This document shows positions 37,927 through 47,615 of a DNA stretch of 64,000 nt, in pieces. Position numbers and translations under genes: made by a program. The DNA lies in assembly GCA_031256995.1 (NCBI GenBank), contig JAIRPL010000047.1:1-64000 (forward strand), written 5' to 3'. A model generated the notes under the pieces. The model saw only the letters and a list, made by a program, of their open reading frames with translations. It did no database searches and was not told where the DNA came from. Each line of letters opens with the position of its first letter. The first letter of the stretch is position 1. This DNA comes from Puniceicoccales bacterium. GTDB taxonomy: Bacteria > Verrucomicrobiota > Verrucomicrobiia > Opitutales > UBA953.

Positions 37927-40900
37927 CTATCCCTGGCGGGGCTTGGCCTCATCCCGCGCATTTTGGACAATGAAATGGAGGCGATTGAGGAGGTTTGCCT
38001 CGCTGGTTCCGGAATCGAGATCGAGGAAAAGAAGGTTCATGCGCGGATACCGCGCGCGAATATTGCGTTCGACACCCTTGGCGATCAAGTGGTTGGCGAT
38101 GCAGCCAAAAGGCTGGAGGCTGACCGCATTGAGAATCCCGGATTCGGCAAAGCAGGCGAGTTCGGCGGGAATCAACCAGCCCTCCCCGTATTGGGCGGCA
38201 CGGTTCACGATGGGGGCGGCCTTGTGCCACTTCTCGTAAATGTCCTCGTTGGGGTGGTGGTGGCGGTAGGCGCTGGCGGCGGCGGCATACCGGCGTTGCC
38301 AGCGGCGGATGAGTTGGTGGATGAGTTTCTCGGCAAGCACCGTCCAGTCGCCCCGGGAAAGGTGGTTGTGCCGGTTGAAGAAACGGTTGGGAATTTCTTG
38401 CAGGAAAAAATCACACAAGGGGGGCATGACAGGCTCAACCCCTTGCCGGACAAGCCATTGGACAAGGTCCAGGTTTCCAATCGCACTGTACTTGATGTAG
38501 ATCTCGCCGACGATGCCCACGCGCGGGATGTTCTCGGACCCGGGGCGGAGAATGCCGTTGAAGGCGTCCGCCGCCTGACGCAACAAGGGCAGAAAATCAC
38601 CAGGGCGCGCGGACTCCAGAACCTTCCCGCCGGCGGCAATGTATGTGTCACGCAGGCGCGCGGCATCCCCGGGCACCCTCTCGCGCGGCGCGGCGGAGTG
38701 ATACATCTGCGAGAGGTAGTCGGAATAAAACATCCCCTGGCACAGGCCGGAAATGGTCCGGAGGTTCCATTTTGGACTGAACCCCGGCTGCTCGTTGGAG
38801 GCGGCGCCGACGTTGGTGCCGAGCGAGACGACAGGCACATCGTCGTAACCCGCCGCAAGCAGGGCCTTTTTGATAAGGAGCAGGTAGCTGGAGGCGCGGC
38901 ACTGGCCCCCGGTTTGCGTGATGCCGAACGCGACACGGGAGCGGTCATATTTCCCGCTTTTGAGGGCGCGGATGAAATCACCGATGACAAGGGTCGCGGG
39001 GTAGCAGATTTCATTGTTGGAAAACTGCAGCCCGTAGTTGATGGAGCTGGCATCAGGCGGGGGAAGGGCCTCCGCCTTGTACCCCATTTTTCGCAGCAAA
39101 ATCGGAATATAGGGCGAGTAAAACTCCGCGAAAAACGGGACAAGTACCGTGCGCGTGGCACGATCCGCCTCGGTGAATGGCGGGGTGCGCGGGATGGCTT
39201 CGGAACGCCTGGCACCCGCGGCCTGGCGCGGGAGCGCGGGGGAGGTTTTCACGCCGGAAACACCCGCGGAGGTCCCGGAGGCGGCGGCGCGGGTGCCGCA
39301 CTGGCGGAAGGGTGACTCCAGTTTCCTTCGGGCCGCAAGGCTCTCAAGGAGGGAACGGGCGCGGAGGCGAAGCGAGCCGGGATTGTTTATGTCATCCACC
39401 TTGAGCACGGTGTGGCTCTTGTGCGCGCGGCGCAGGCGATCCCCCACCTCGTCCATGATGAAGGCATCCGGGCCGCAGCCGAAGGAGGTTATTTGCACAA
39501 AATGGACGTGTTCCGGGGCACCGGCCACCCAGTCCGCGCAAGCGAGTATGCGGTTTGGATACGCCCAGGAGGAGTCGCGGGCCGCCGGGTTGGGAATGGC
39601 GGGCAGGGCACGGGCCAGGTCTTCCGTGAGAACGTCCGCCCCGAGGTCGGAAAACATCTCCGCGATCTTGTGCTGGATGAGCGGGTCGTTGTGATAGGGA
39701 CGGCCGGCAAGAAGGATGAGCGGGCGTGGCGGCTGCCCGGCGGGCGTGGCGGCGGCCTGGGCAAGATTGGCGTCGAGAATCTCCCGGGCAAGGGCGGCAA
39801 GGGCGCGGGCATATTCCGCCTGCGCCATGTGGGCGGCGGAATAGGCCTCCTCAAAGACCCTGGCATCCACGCCAAGCGTCCCGACCATGTGGGCGCGGCA
39901 GGCCTCGCGAAGCAGGCGCGGGTCCGCGAACGTGAGGGTGGGGGCGTCGAGGGGGATGCCATACTTGGAGGCCGGGGCAAGCGCGCTGCGGATCACGTCC
40001 GAATAACCGGTGACGATGGGGCAGTTGTAAGCATGGGAGGCCGGGATCTTTTTTCCCGAACCGTGGCGGATGCCCCCGGAGGCCGTCACGTCCGGGTGCG
40101 GGCCGGCCTCGTGGACAATGAAAGGCATGAGGATGCGGTCCACCTTGCGGGCCGCGAGGTCATGGATGTGACCATGGACCAACTTCGCCGGGAAGCAGAT
40201 GTTGTCGGACATGATGCTTCGGACACCCTGGCCATAGAGCTTGAAGGTGGAGGGGGCGGAAAGGGTGACACGCAGCCCGGCCCTCGTGAGCAAGGCGTGC
40301 CAGAACGGGTAGTTCTCAAAGAAACCAAGCGCGCGCGGGATGCCGATTTTCAAGGCCTCAGGCGCGGCCGTTTTCCCCGAGGCGGGCCGCCCCCAAAGAA
40401 GGCGATGCTTGTCCGCATGCAGGTTCCGGCCCTTGGTGCGCCTGGCGCCGCCATTGGAATAGACGCGCTCGCACTTGTTGCCCGCGTGGAAGACGTTGCC
40501 ATTGGCAAAGGTGTGGCTGCGGATATGGCAGCGGTTTTCACAACCACCGCAGGGGGCGTCGGCGACCGTGTGGGGCTGCGGATTGGCCAGCCCGGCGAGA
40601 AGCCGGGGCGGGGAGGCGGCGCCGGCCGGGAGGGACTCGCCCTCGGCGCGGGCATGGAGGGCGGCCCCATAGGCCCCCATAAGCTCGGGCAGCGGGGCGA
40701 TGGCAATCTCAAGGCCCGTGAGGCGCTCAAGGGCGCGGACAACGGCATGGTTGCGCATGGTGCCACCCTGCACGACAACACGCGTGCCAAGCTCCGCCGT
40801 GCTCTTGAGCTTGAGCACCTTGTAGAGGCAGTTTTTGGCAATGGAGTAGGCGAGGCCCGCGGCAATGTCCGCGCGCGTGGCATTCTCGCGCTGCGCCTGC

Positions 40901-42645
40901 TTGACCTTGCTGTTCATGAACACGGTGCAACGCGTCCCAAGATCGCACGGACGCGCGGACTGGCAGGCCAGCGAGGCAAACTCGGCCGCGCTGTGCCCGA
41001 GGGAACGGGCAAAGGTGTCCATGAAGGAACCGCAACCGGACGAGCAGGCCTCGTTGATGTCCAGGCGCACAATGGCGTCATTCTCGACAAAGACGGCCTT
41101 CATGTCCTGGCCGCCAATGTCCAAAAGAAAGCTCACGCGAGGGTCTATGCTGCGGGCGGCACTCAGGTGGGCCATCGTCTCGACGATCCCGGACTCGAAC
41201 CCGAATGCGGCCTTCAAAAGATCCTCGCCATACCCGGTGACGGCCGCCCGGCGCACGGGCAGGGACGGAAAACCGGCGGCGGAGGCGGCGGCATGGAAGC
41301 GGGCAAGACCGGCGCGGAGCGCCTCAAGGGGGTTGCCGTTGTTGGGCGCATAATGGGTGAAAAGGAGGGCCCCGGCGGGATCAAGGGCCACGATCTTGGT
41401 GGTGGTGGATCCGGAATCCACGCCAAGCCAGCAGCCCTCAACGGCCGTCCCGGGGTTGTCGGCGAACGTGGACGCCGGCAGGACACGCTCCCTTGACGCG
41501 CGCCAGCGGGCATAGTGGGCGGCATCCTCGAACAGCGGGGCAAGCGGGGCGGAGGCGGACGGCCCGGCGGCGGAGGCGGCGGCCTCCGCCGCATCCACAA
41601 AATTGGCGACGCAACCCGTGCACGGGGTTTGCGACGCGGCCGGCGCCCCGGGGGATCCGGGCGCAACAGGGCGCGCCCTGTGCGAGCGGGCCTCGGCCCA
41701 TTGGCGCAACGAGGAAAGCGGGACCGTGACACGGGGCGAGTCCCCGGCGATGGCGCAGCCAAGGGCGGGGACCAGGGCGGCGTTCTCAGGCAGAAGGCAA
41801 TCGGACTCCGCAATGCCAAAGGCGGTGGCGCACGCGGCACGAAGGCGGGAAAGGTGGGCCAGCGGGCCGCCGCAATAGAGCACGGGGGCCATGATGTCGC
41901 GCCCGCGGGCGAGCGTGGAGACGATTTGCTGGGCGACGGCGTGGAAGGCCGAGGCCGCGATGTCGGTTTGCGGAATGTTGCGGGCGAGCAGGTTCTGGAT
42001 GTCCGTCTTGGCAAAGACGCCGCAACGGGAGGCGACCGGGTGCAGGTTCACAGCGGCGCGGGCAAGGACGTCCAGGTTGGAAGGGTCGCAGTCGAGCAGC
42101 GTGGCAATCTGGTCAAGGAAGGCGCCGGTCCCGCCTGCGCAGCTTCCATTCATGCGAATGTCCGGCGCATGGCCGGGGGTGAAGAAAATCATCTTGGCGT
42201 CCTCGCCCCCGATATCCACGAGCGTGCGCGCGCCGGGGTGGTAGTGGCGCGCCATCGCGGCGGCGGCGATGCTCTCTTGGATAAAGGGAAGACCGGCGGC
42301 CTCGGCCAGGCCCATTCCAGCGGAACCGGTGACAACGAGTGAGAGCATGGGCGGGCCGCCGGGGAAAATACCGGAAAGCCTTTCCGCCGCGGCGGCAAGC
42401 ATGCTGGCGAGGGTGCCCGGTATGTCCGCGCGGTGGCGGCAATAGTCGCCGACCAGCGGTTTTCGCGTGGCGGGATCCAGGATGACGAGCTTCAGGGTTG
42501 TCGAACCAGCGTCAAGGCCGGCGGGGCAGACGACGTGAGCGGCTGTCTCCGGATGCGGGACCGCGGCGGGAGGCGGGACAAATCCGGCAAGACGGGGGCT
42601 GGCGGAGGTGGAGGCGCCAAAATCGGTGTTTTCGACGATGCTCAT
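37927..42645 (-). CDS. Giant acyl-CoA dehydratase activase with two ATPase domains and HgdB-like C-terminus
   Basis: The product has 1572 residues. The first BadF/BadG/HgdC-type ATPase starts near residue 43 (GLDAGSTTLKLV, then VDIGGEDAKMIFF and CAGGTGAFLDQIA). A second one starts near residue 410 (GVDSGSTTTKIV, LDIGGQDMKAVFV, CSSGCGSFMDTFA). A Cys cluster (CGGCENRC) leads into a DUF2229-like part (GIPRALGFFENYPFWHALL) and a C-terminal hydroxyacyl-CoA-dehydratase-like part (FSNNEICYPATLVIGDFIRAL, ITQTGGQCRASSYL). Activases of this kind use ATP and a 4Fe-4S cluster to inject an electron into 2-hydroxyacyl-CoA dehydratases. The fused giant form's own substrate is not established. It lies 15 bases downstream of the TetR gene on the same strand. 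Confidence 0.88.
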   Translation of the reverse strand: MSIVENTDFGASTSASPRLAGFVPPPAAVPHPETAAHVVCPAGLDAGSTTLKLVILDPATRKPLVGDYCRHRADIPGTLASMLAAAAERLSGIFPGGPPMLSLVVTGSAGMGLAEAAGLPFIQESIAAAAMARHYHPGARTLVDIGGEDAKMIFFTPGHAPDIRMNGSCAGGTGAFLDQIATLLDCDPSNLDVLARAAVNLHPVASRCGVFAKTDIQNLLARNIPQTDIAASAFHAVAQQIVSTLARGRDIMAPVLYCGGPLAHLSRLRAACATAFGIAESDCLLPENAALVPALGCAIAGDSPRVTVPLSSLRQWAEARSHRARPVAPGSPGAPAASQTPCTGCVANFVDAAEAAASAAGPSASAPLAPLFEDAAHYARWRASRERVLPASTFADNPGTAVEGCWLGVDSGSTTTKIVALDPAGALLFTHYAPNNGNPLEALRAGLARFHAAASAAGFPSLPVRRAAVTGYGEDLLKAAFGFESGIVETMAHLSAARSIDPRVSFLLDIGGQDMKAVFVENDAIVRLDINEACSSGCGSFMDTFARSLGHSAAEFASLACQSARPCDLGTRCTVFMNSKVKQAQRENATRADIAAGLAYSIAKNCLYKVLKLKSTAELGTRVVVQGGTMRNHAVVRALERLTGLEIAIAPLPELMGAYGAALHARAEGESLPAGAASPPRLLAGLANPQPHTVADAPCGGCENRCHIRSHTFANGNVFHAGNKCERVYSNGGARRTKGRNLHADKHRLLWGRPASGKTAAPEALKIGIPRALGFFENYPFWHALLTRAGLRVTLSAPSTFKLYGQGVRSIMSDNICFPAKLVHGHIHDLAARKVDRILMPFIVHEAGPHPDVTASGGIRHGSGKKIPASHAYNCPIVTGYSDVIRSALAPASKYGIPLDAPTLTFADPRLLREACRAHMVGTLGVDARVFEEAYSAAHMAQAEYARALAALAREILDANLAQAAATPAGQPPRPLILLAGRPYHNDPLIQHKIAEMFSDLGADVLTEDLARALPAIPNPAARDSSWAYPNRILACADWVAGAPEHVHFVQITSFGCGPDAFIMDEVGDRLRRAHKSHTVLKVDDINNPGSLRLRARSLLESLAARRKLESPFRQCGTRAAASGTSAGVSGVKTSPALPRQAAGARRSEAIPRTPPFTEADRATRTVLVPFFAEFYSPYIPILLRKMGYKAEALPPPDASSINYGLQFSNNEICYPATLVIGDFIRALKSGKYDRSRVAFGITQTGGQCRASSYLLLIKKALLAAGYDDVPVVSLGTNVGAASNEQPGFSPKWNLRTISGLCQGMFYSDYLSQMYHSAAPRERVPGDAARLRDTYIAAGGKVLESARPGDFLPLLRQAADAFNGILRPGSENIPRVGIVGEIYIKYSAIGNLDLVQWLVRQGVEPVMPPLCDFFLQEIPNRFFNRHNHLSRGDWTVLAEKLIHQLIRRWQRRYAAAASAYRHHHPNEDIYEKWHKAAPIVNRAAQYGEGWLIPAELACFAESGILNAVSLQPFGCIANHLIAKGVERNIRARYPRMNLLFLDLDSGTSEANLLNRLHFIVQNARDEAKPRQG

Positions 42646-42660
42646 GGGGGAGGCGGCAGT

Positions 42661-43371
42661 TTAGTTGTTCGCGGACGGCATGGCGGTTTCGCACCCGTGG
42701 CACTCAACCTGCCCCGGCGGCGTCGACGGCCCTGGCAAACCAACGGCGGGGACAGCGCAGGCGGCACCGGGCTTGAAGAGGGCGGAAAGCATCCGCAAAA
42801 TCACGTCCTTGCGTCCCGCGACAAATTCGTGAAATGCCACGGGGTCGTCGTTGAAAACACAGGCATCCAGGATGGGCTTGGAGAGAAATGGAAAGAAAAG
42901 CAGGCCATAGAGCGTGGTGAAAAAGTGCGCGAGCGCGGCCCTTGGAGGCAGATTCAGCAGGAGTTCGCCCGCATGCCGTTGCTGCAGGCGCACCAGCAGG
43001 TCCTCGACGTTGGAATGTTTTTCCAGCAAGACCAGCAGCGCGCGGGGATCCCGCTGGATTTCCACGATGAAAAAGCGAGGCAACAACGGATTCTCCAACA
43101 AGATCTGGTGATAATGGTCTATGATGATCGAGGCCTTCGCGAGCAATGGCTCATCCGAGGTGACGGCGGCGGCGATGCGCGGGAGAATTTCCTCTATGGC
43201 ATTGACGAGGATGGCCCGGAAGAGCGCCTCTTTTGTCCGGTAATAGTAATTAAGCGCGGGACGGCTGATATTTGCCTGCCTGGCAATGTCCCCCATGCTC
43301 GCATTATCGAGGCCTTTTTCGAGGAAGACCTCCTGCGCGGCGCGGAAAATTGTGGATTCTGTGTTGGTCAC
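42661..43371 (-). CDS. TetR-family transcriptional regulator
   Basis: The product is 236 residues from the GTG at 43371 (VTNTESTIFRAAQEVFLEKG). The frame continues upstream to 43500, but that extension would encode across the palindromic operator and is not helix-like, so the GTG is preferred. The DNA-binding domain is clear: IFRAAQEVFLEKGLDNASMGDIARQANISRPALNYYYRTKEALF. The remaining helices form the ligand pocket, and the tail carries HGCETAM. It is co-transcribed with the giant activase (15-base gap) and divergent from the sodium-pump subunit genes, so it probably controls both. The inducer may be an acyl-CoA or acid, but this is inference. Confidence 0.92.
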   Translation of the reverse strand: MTNTESTIFRAAQEVFLEKGLDNASMGDIARQANISRPALNYYYRTKEALFRAILVNAIEEILPRIAAAVTSDEPLLAKASIIIDHYHQILLENPLLPRFFIVEIQRDPRALLVLLEKHSNVEDLLVRLQQRHAGELLLNLPPRAALAHFFTTLYGLLFFPFLSKPILDACVFNDDPVAFHEFVAGRKDVILRMLSALFKPGAACAVPAVGLPGPSTPPGQVECHGCETAMPSANN

Positions 43372-43483
43372 TGCAAAATAATGGTGAAAAGTGGCGGTTT
43401 GATGCAAAAAAGAGGACGATGCGCCTCCCCGTTCCAAGCAAAACCAATGTCCGTTTTGTTTGACAGACATGAATGACACATTG

Positions 43484-43501
43484 TTTGACATATGTGTCAA
43501 A
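43484..43501. promoter_or_regulatory. Palindromic operator for the TetR regulator
   Basis: TTTGACA (43484-43490), TATG, TGTCAAA (43495-43501) is a perfect inverted repeat in the gap between the TetR gene and the divergent decarboxylase subunit gene. Further TTTGACA and TGACA half-sites lie at about 43459-43478, suggesting more than one dimer site. Confidence 0.65.
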
Positions 43502-43639
43502 GCCGAAAACCAACGAAAATCCCGGCAAAATCACATCATTAGCCAACAAATCCCCCAAGCGCATGTTTTCTTATAAAACAAGGGGTAAAGGGATCTTTCC
43601 TTGCAAGGAAGACGGCGGGCACTTTGTCTCACCCATACC

Positions 43640-44089
43640 ATGCATTCCCTTTTCCTTTTTGCAGCCGCCAACGAGGCGGGCGCCGCTGTGGCGGAGGTTT
43701 TCGTTGAGGCGGAAAAAACCAAGTTTGAAATTGTATCCGAGGGCATCGTCGGTTTTTTCATCGTCGTTTTCATTTTGGCGATACTGAGCAGTGTGATTCA
43801 GGGGCTTTCGCTGTTTTTCCGTGAAAAAACCAGCGCGCCCGCCCCGGCCGCCACGGTTCCCGCCCCCGCCGCCGGCATTCCGGAGGCCCATGCGAAGGTT
43901 GTCGCCGCCGCAGCGTTGCATACCGCGTTGCGGGGGGAGGCGGACAATCCGCATCTTCCTGTGATTCTTGCCGCCGCCGCGCAAGTCGCCGCGGAGCCGT
44001 CCAGTCTGCAACTCCCCGAGGCTGGAACCGGTTGGTCCATGGAGGGCCGCCGGGGCATTTTCAGCTCCCACGTCCTGAAAAAGAGGTAA
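43640..44089 (+). CDS. Gamma/delta-like (OadG) small membrane subunit of a Na+-translocating decarboxylase
   Basis: The product is 149 residues from ATG 43640 (MHSLFLFAAANEAG). One membrane helix (GIVGFFIVVFILAILSSVIQGLSLFF) follows a short N-terminus. The cytosolic part begins with a Pro/Ala linker (TSAPAPAATVPAPAAG) and continues as a helical region (AHAKVVAAAALHTAL) ending in SSHVLKKR. OadG/MmdD subunits have this single-helix plus Pro/Ala layout and bridge alpha and beta. They are usually nearer 80-115 residues, so this one is long. It is first of the three-gene set with the biotin carrier and beta subunit. Confidence 0.75.
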   Translation: MHSLFLFAAANEAGAAVAEVFVEAEKTKFEIVSEGIVGFFIVVFILAILSSVIQGLSLFFREKTSAPAPAATVPAPAAGIPEAHAKVVAAAALHTALRGEADNPHLPVILAAAAQVAAEPSSLQLPEAGTGWSMEGRRGIFSSHVLKKR

Positions 44090-44152
44090 TTCACACTCCA
44101 ACCACCCATCCGCAGTCCTTTCTTTCACCCAAACCACAAAAAATAGAGCAAT

Positions 44153-44554
44153 ATGGCCAAACAACTCCGCATCACCGTCGAGGGGAAAACCTACGACGTC
44201 ACCGTCGAAACCGTTGGCGAAGCCGCCACCGTGACCCGCATCGCCGCCGCCGCGCCCGCGCCGGCAGCCCCGGCCGCCGCCCCGGCGCCGGCTCCAGCCC
44301 CTGCCCCGTTGCCACCGCAGGCCGCCCCCGCCGCCGCCGGGGCGAATGATATTGTCGCGCCACTCGCCGCCGTTGTCGTTTCCGTGGACGTCAAAGTCGG
44401 CCAGGCCGTCAAGGCTGGCGACAAGGTTGTCACCATTGAGGCCATGAAGATGAATACCATCGTCTCGGCGACCAGCGCCGGCACCGTCAAGGCCATCCAC
44501 GTCGCGGCCGGCCAGTCCGTTCAGGAAGGCCAGCCCCTGCTTGCCATCGGTTGA
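44153..44554 (+). CDS. Biotin carboxyl carrier subunit of a Na+-pumping decarboxylase
   Basis: The product has 133 residues. The N-terminal lobe (KQLRITVEGKTYDVTVETVG) is the assembly region seen in GcdC/MmdC and OadA tails. A Pro/Ala-rich hinge follows (about residues 42-64), then the biotinyl domain with the biotin-acceptor lysine in EAMKMN (about residue 98). It carries CO2 from the carboxyltransferase to the membrane beta subunit. BirA, which would attach the biotin, is encoded about 3 kb downstream. A hairpin terminator follows the gene. The carboxyltransferase alpha subunit is not adjacent. Confidence 0.92.
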   Translation: MAKQLRITVEGKTYDVTVETVGEAATVTRIAAAAPAPAAPAAAPAPAPAPAPLPPQAAPAAAGANDIVAPLAAVVVSVDVKVGQAVKAGDKVVTIEAMKMNTIVSATSAGTVKAIHVAAGQSVQEGQPLLAIG

Positions 44555-44620
44555 CACAAGCACGCGCAGGAAATCCGGGCGGGAGGCGGGCGTTTACCAC
44601 GCCCAAGCCTTGGCAGCTTT

Positions 44621-44652
44621 CAAGGCCCCCGCCTTGGTTTCGTGCGTTTTTG
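44621..44652 (+). terminator. Terminator candidate after the biotin-carrier gene
   Basis: CAAGGC-CCCC-GCCTTG (44621-44636) is a perfect 6-bp stem, followed by GTTTCGTGCG and then a T5 run and a T6 run. It may end or attenuate transcription before the beta-subunit gene, which would then rely on its own promoter in the AT-rich stretch about 44650-44700. Confidence 0.5.
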
Positions 44653-44770
44653 TTATTTTTTGACCGTTCATTCGTTATTTTATCTCTTTGCAGGACATAG
44701 TGTAGTGACTTAACCGCATTCAGGCGCGAAGCCCCCCGGCCCAAGCCATCGCAAAACCACGTTCAAGACA

Positions 44771-46561
44771 ATGGAACAACTCAACGACCTCTACCAACTG
44801 ACAGGATTTCCCCACATCCAGGCCACCATGCTCGTCATGTGGGCCATCGTGGGAGTCCTCCTCTACCTTGCAGTGAAGAAGGAATTTGAGCCGCTGCTGC
44901 TCATTCCGATAGCTTTTGGCGCGCTTCTGGCAAACATCCCCAGCGAAAACCTGCTGGAGGAACCCGCCGGGGACATCCGGGCAAGCGCGCCGTCAGCCAT
45001 CGTGGCCACCGCGTTGCACAAAGGCGAGACCTTCAAGATTCCCGCGGTTCCCATCGAAATCGCCGAGCACCTCGCCCGCTACGACGATCCATCCGACGTG
45101 CGCAAACTCTTTCAGGAGGAACACGCGCGGGTGATGAAGACCGAGAACGAACTCACCGAAGCCGTCAAACGGACCGGCAGGGAATTTGAGGCCATCGAAA
45201 AGGTTTATGACAAAAACAAGGCCGATCTTGATCTGAAACGCAAATACCTGCTTGCAAAAAAGACCTATGAGCAAGCCAAGGACACAAAAGCGAACACACG
45301 TGGCGGCATCATCGGCGCCATCCTCCGCCCGGCAAAGTCCGCCCCCTCCAAAGGCATCATCGGGGTGAATGAAAAGGGCGAGATCGAAAATCCCGAAAAG
45401 GCAAGGCAGCAATGGAAGGAAGGTTACTCGCTCCCCGTTGTCTGGACGTTGAACCCCTCCCAAACCGACTCGGCCGGCGCCCCTGCCCCGGTCGTCGACA
45501 AGACCTTCCTGGTCACACGCGATTTTCGCGTCGTTTCCGTCCCCGCCACCGGCACCGTCCATTACGCGCTCACGCCGAGGCAAGGTCAGGACCTCAAGCA
45601 AGGCACCGTGATCGCCTCCCTGAACAACCCCCACGTCGGCGGGCTTTACCACTTTATCAAACTCGGCGTGTTGTTTGAAATTTTCCCGCCGCTCATCTTT
45701 CTTGGCATTGGCGCGCTCACCGACTTTGGCCCGCTCATCGCCAACCCCAAGACACTCCTTCTCGGCGCCGCCGCCCAGCTCGGCGTGTTTGCCACATTCA
45801 TCGCCGCCGTGTACCTCGGCTTTTCTCCGGGCGAGGCGGCCTCCATTGGCATCATCGGCGGTGCGGACGGGCCGACCTCCATCTTCCTTGCCAACAAGCT
45901 CGCGCCGCACCTCATGGCCGCAATTGCCGTTGCCGCATATAGTTACATGGCCCTTGTGCCCATGATCCAACCGCCCATCATGCGCGCGCTCACCACCGAG
46001 CATGAACGCAGGATCCGCATGAAAACCCTGCGCAAAGTGGGGCGCACCGAGAAACTCGTGTTCGCGATCGTCGTCACGGTGCTCTGCATCCTGCTGGTCC
46101 CGCCGGTCGCGCCGCTGATCGGGATGCTCATGCTCGGCAATTTCGTCCGTGAAAGCGGTGTCACGGACCGCCTCTCCAAGATGGCCCAGAACGAACTCAT
46201 CAACATCGTCACCATCTTTCTTGGGACCAGCGTTGGCATCACGATGACGGCCGACCGTTTTCTTCGGCAGGACACGCTGCTCATCCTCGCGTTGGGCGTG
46301 GTGGCCTTCGGCTTCTCAACGGCCGGCGGCATCTGGATGGCGAAATGCATGAATCTCTTCCTCAAGGAGAAAATCAACCCGCTCATCGGCTCCGCCGGCG
46401 TTTCCGCCGTGCCGATGGCCGCGCGCGTCAGCCAGGTCGAGGGCCAGAAGGCCGATCCGACGAATTTTCTCCTCATGCACGCGATGGGTCCCAACGTCGC
46501 CGGCGTCATCGGGTCGGCCATCGCGGCAGGCTTCTTCATCGCCAAGCTTGGAGGCCACTAA
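44771..46561 (+). CDS. Beta subunit of a Na+-translocating decarboxylase (OadB/MmdB/GcdB) with a large insertion
   Basis: The product has 596 residues; the family is normally about 375-435. Residues 1-58 match the usual two N-terminal helices ([40 protein letters not shown]). From about residue 294 onward the protein is canonical: [21 protein letters not shown], the ion site motif [24 protein letters not shown] and [14 protein letters not shown]. Between them lies about 235 residues where a short loop is normal. This insert contains a highly charged coiled-coil-like part ([39 protein letters not shown]) and a beta-rich part ([19 protein letters not shown]). The subunit couples decarboxylation of carboxybiotin to Na+ export. 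Confidence 0.93.
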   Translation: MEQLNDLYQLTGFPHIQATMLVMWAIVGVLLYLAVKKEFEPLLLIPIAFGALLANIPSENLLEEPAGDIRASAPSAIVATALHKGETFKIPAVPIEIAEHLARYDDPSDVRKLFQEEHARVMKTENELTEAVKRTGREFEAIEKVYDKNKADLDLKRKYLLAKKTYEQAKDTKANTRGGIIGAILRPAKSAPSKGIIGVNEKGEIENPEKARQQWKEGYSLPVVWTLNPSQTDSAGAPAPVVDKTFLVTRDFRVVSVPATGTVHYALTPRQGQDLKQGTVIASLNNPHVGGLYHFIKLGVLFEIFPPLIFLGIGALTDFGPLIANPKTLLLGAAAQLGVFATFIAAVYLGFSPGEAASIGIIGGADGPTSIFLANKLAPHLMAAIAVAAYSYMALVPMIQPPIMRALTTEHERRIRMKTLRKVGRTEKLVFAIVVTVLCILLVPPVAPLIGMLMLGNFVRESGVTDRLSKMAQNELINIVTIFLGTSVGITMTADRFLRQDTLLILALGVVAFGFSTAGGIWMAKCMNLFLKEKINPLIGSAGVSAVPMAARVSQVEGQKADPTNFLLMHAMGPNVAGVIGSAIAAGFFIAKLGGH

Positions 46562-46615
46562 GACCGGGCATATCCCCAGTATTGAACAAACCGGCGGCCC
46601 CGTCCGCCGCCCGCG

Positions 46616-46656
46616 CCGCCGCGAAGGATTCCACTTCCTTCGCGGCGGTTGTTTTT
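46616..46656 (+). terminator. Strong intrinsic terminator after the beta-subunit gene
   Basis: CCGCCGCGAAGGA (46616-46628), a 7-base loop and TCCTTCGCGGCGG (46636-46648) form a perfect 13-bp stem followed by TTGTTTTT. It starts 55 bases after the stop codon and separates the decarboxylase genes from coaX. Confidence 0.93.
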
Positions 46657-46729
46657 CACGGCCCGAGGATCGCGTCGAACGGCACCCGCGTCTCGACTCG
46701 GCGGGAGAAAAACGTGTACTCAAGCGGGC

Positions 46730-47530
46730 ATGGGAAATGTCTTTTGCGTGGATATTGGAAACACCAGTGCGCACCACGGGCTTCTCGCCAAAGGGGAAGT
46801 GCTGGCGGGCGGGCACGTTCCCACGGCGCGTTTGGCCGATCCAAAATCGGGAATTCCGGAGGTTTTGCGCTCCCTGCGCGAAGATCGGGGGTTTGCGGTG
46901 GATGGCATCTCATTTTGTTCCGTCGTCCCCGGGGCCACGCGCGCATTCGCGCCATTGGCGGAAAGCACCGGAATACCCTGCCACCATTTGCGCCATGATG
47001 CCTGCCCAGGCCTCGGGATCCATTATCCACGCCCGGAGGAGATCGGCCAGGACCGTTTGGCAAACTGCATCGGCGCGCAGGAGGTCTGCGGCGCGCCCGC
47101 CGTGGTGCTCGACATGGGCACGGCCACCACCTTGGACATCCTGACAGGGAAAGGCTACGAAGGCGGCATCATCGCCCCGGGGCTGGCGATCATGACACGC
47201 TACCTGCACGAGCAAACCGCGCTTCTCCCCGCGCTGGACCCCGCCGACCTGCTCGTCTCGACAGGCATCGGGAAAAGCACGCTGGAGGCCATGAAACTCG
47301 GTTGCGCCGTGGGGTTTTCCGGAATGATTGGCGCATTGCTGGACACGGTGCTCACCCAGCTTGCGGCATGGGGCGTGGCGCAGCCTTCCATTCTTGCCAC
47401 GGGCGGGACCGCCGGCGCGCTCCCAAAAAGCTGGGCCTCACGCATTCGCTGGGAACCCCACCTGACATTGCTCGGCCTTGAGGCCGTCTTCTGGCGGGCG
47501 CACAGGGCGAAACTCCCCGCGGGGAAGTGA
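46730..47530 (+). CDS. coaX: Type III pantothenate kinase
   Basis: The product is 266 residues from ATG 46730 (MGNVFCVDIGNTSAHHGLL), the normal size. Family marks are the N-terminal DIGNT phosphate loop, GQDRLANCIGAQEVCG with the pantothenate-side contacts, AVVLDMGTATTLDIL, GGIIAPGLAIMTRYLHEQTALLP and STGIGKSTLEAMKLG. It phosphorylates pantothenate in the first step of CoA synthesis. CoaX is often found next to birA in bacteria, as here (86 bases upstream of birA on the same strand). Confidence 0.95.
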   Translation: MGNVFCVDIGNTSAHHGLLAKGEVLAGGHVPTARLADPKSGIPEVLRSLREDRGFAVDGISFCSVVPGATRAFAPLAESTGIPCHHLRHDACPGLGIHYPRPEEIGQDRLANCIGAQEVCGAPAVVLDMGTATTLDILTGKGYEGGIIAPGLAIMTRYLHEQTALLPALDPADLLVSTGIGKSTLEAMKLGCAVGFSGMIGALLDTVLTQLAAWGVAQPSILATGGTAGALPKSWASRIRWEPHLTLLGLEAVFWRAHRAKLPAGK

Positions 47531-47615
47531 CCATCCAAACGCTTTCCATCCCCGAAAACCGCCTTTTGCGTCGCCGCAAGCCGTGACATCGACTACGTGG
47601 CCAGCGCGTCAAAAG

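Noticed and set aside
39412-41496. 694-codon open frame opposite the giant activase
   Set aside because: It is a Gly/Arg-rich antisense shadow with no domain; the - strand carries unmistakable activase motifs.
43372-43500. N-terminal extension of the TetR gene to 43500
   Set aside because: The added residues are not helix-turn-helix-like and would place the operator inside the coding region.
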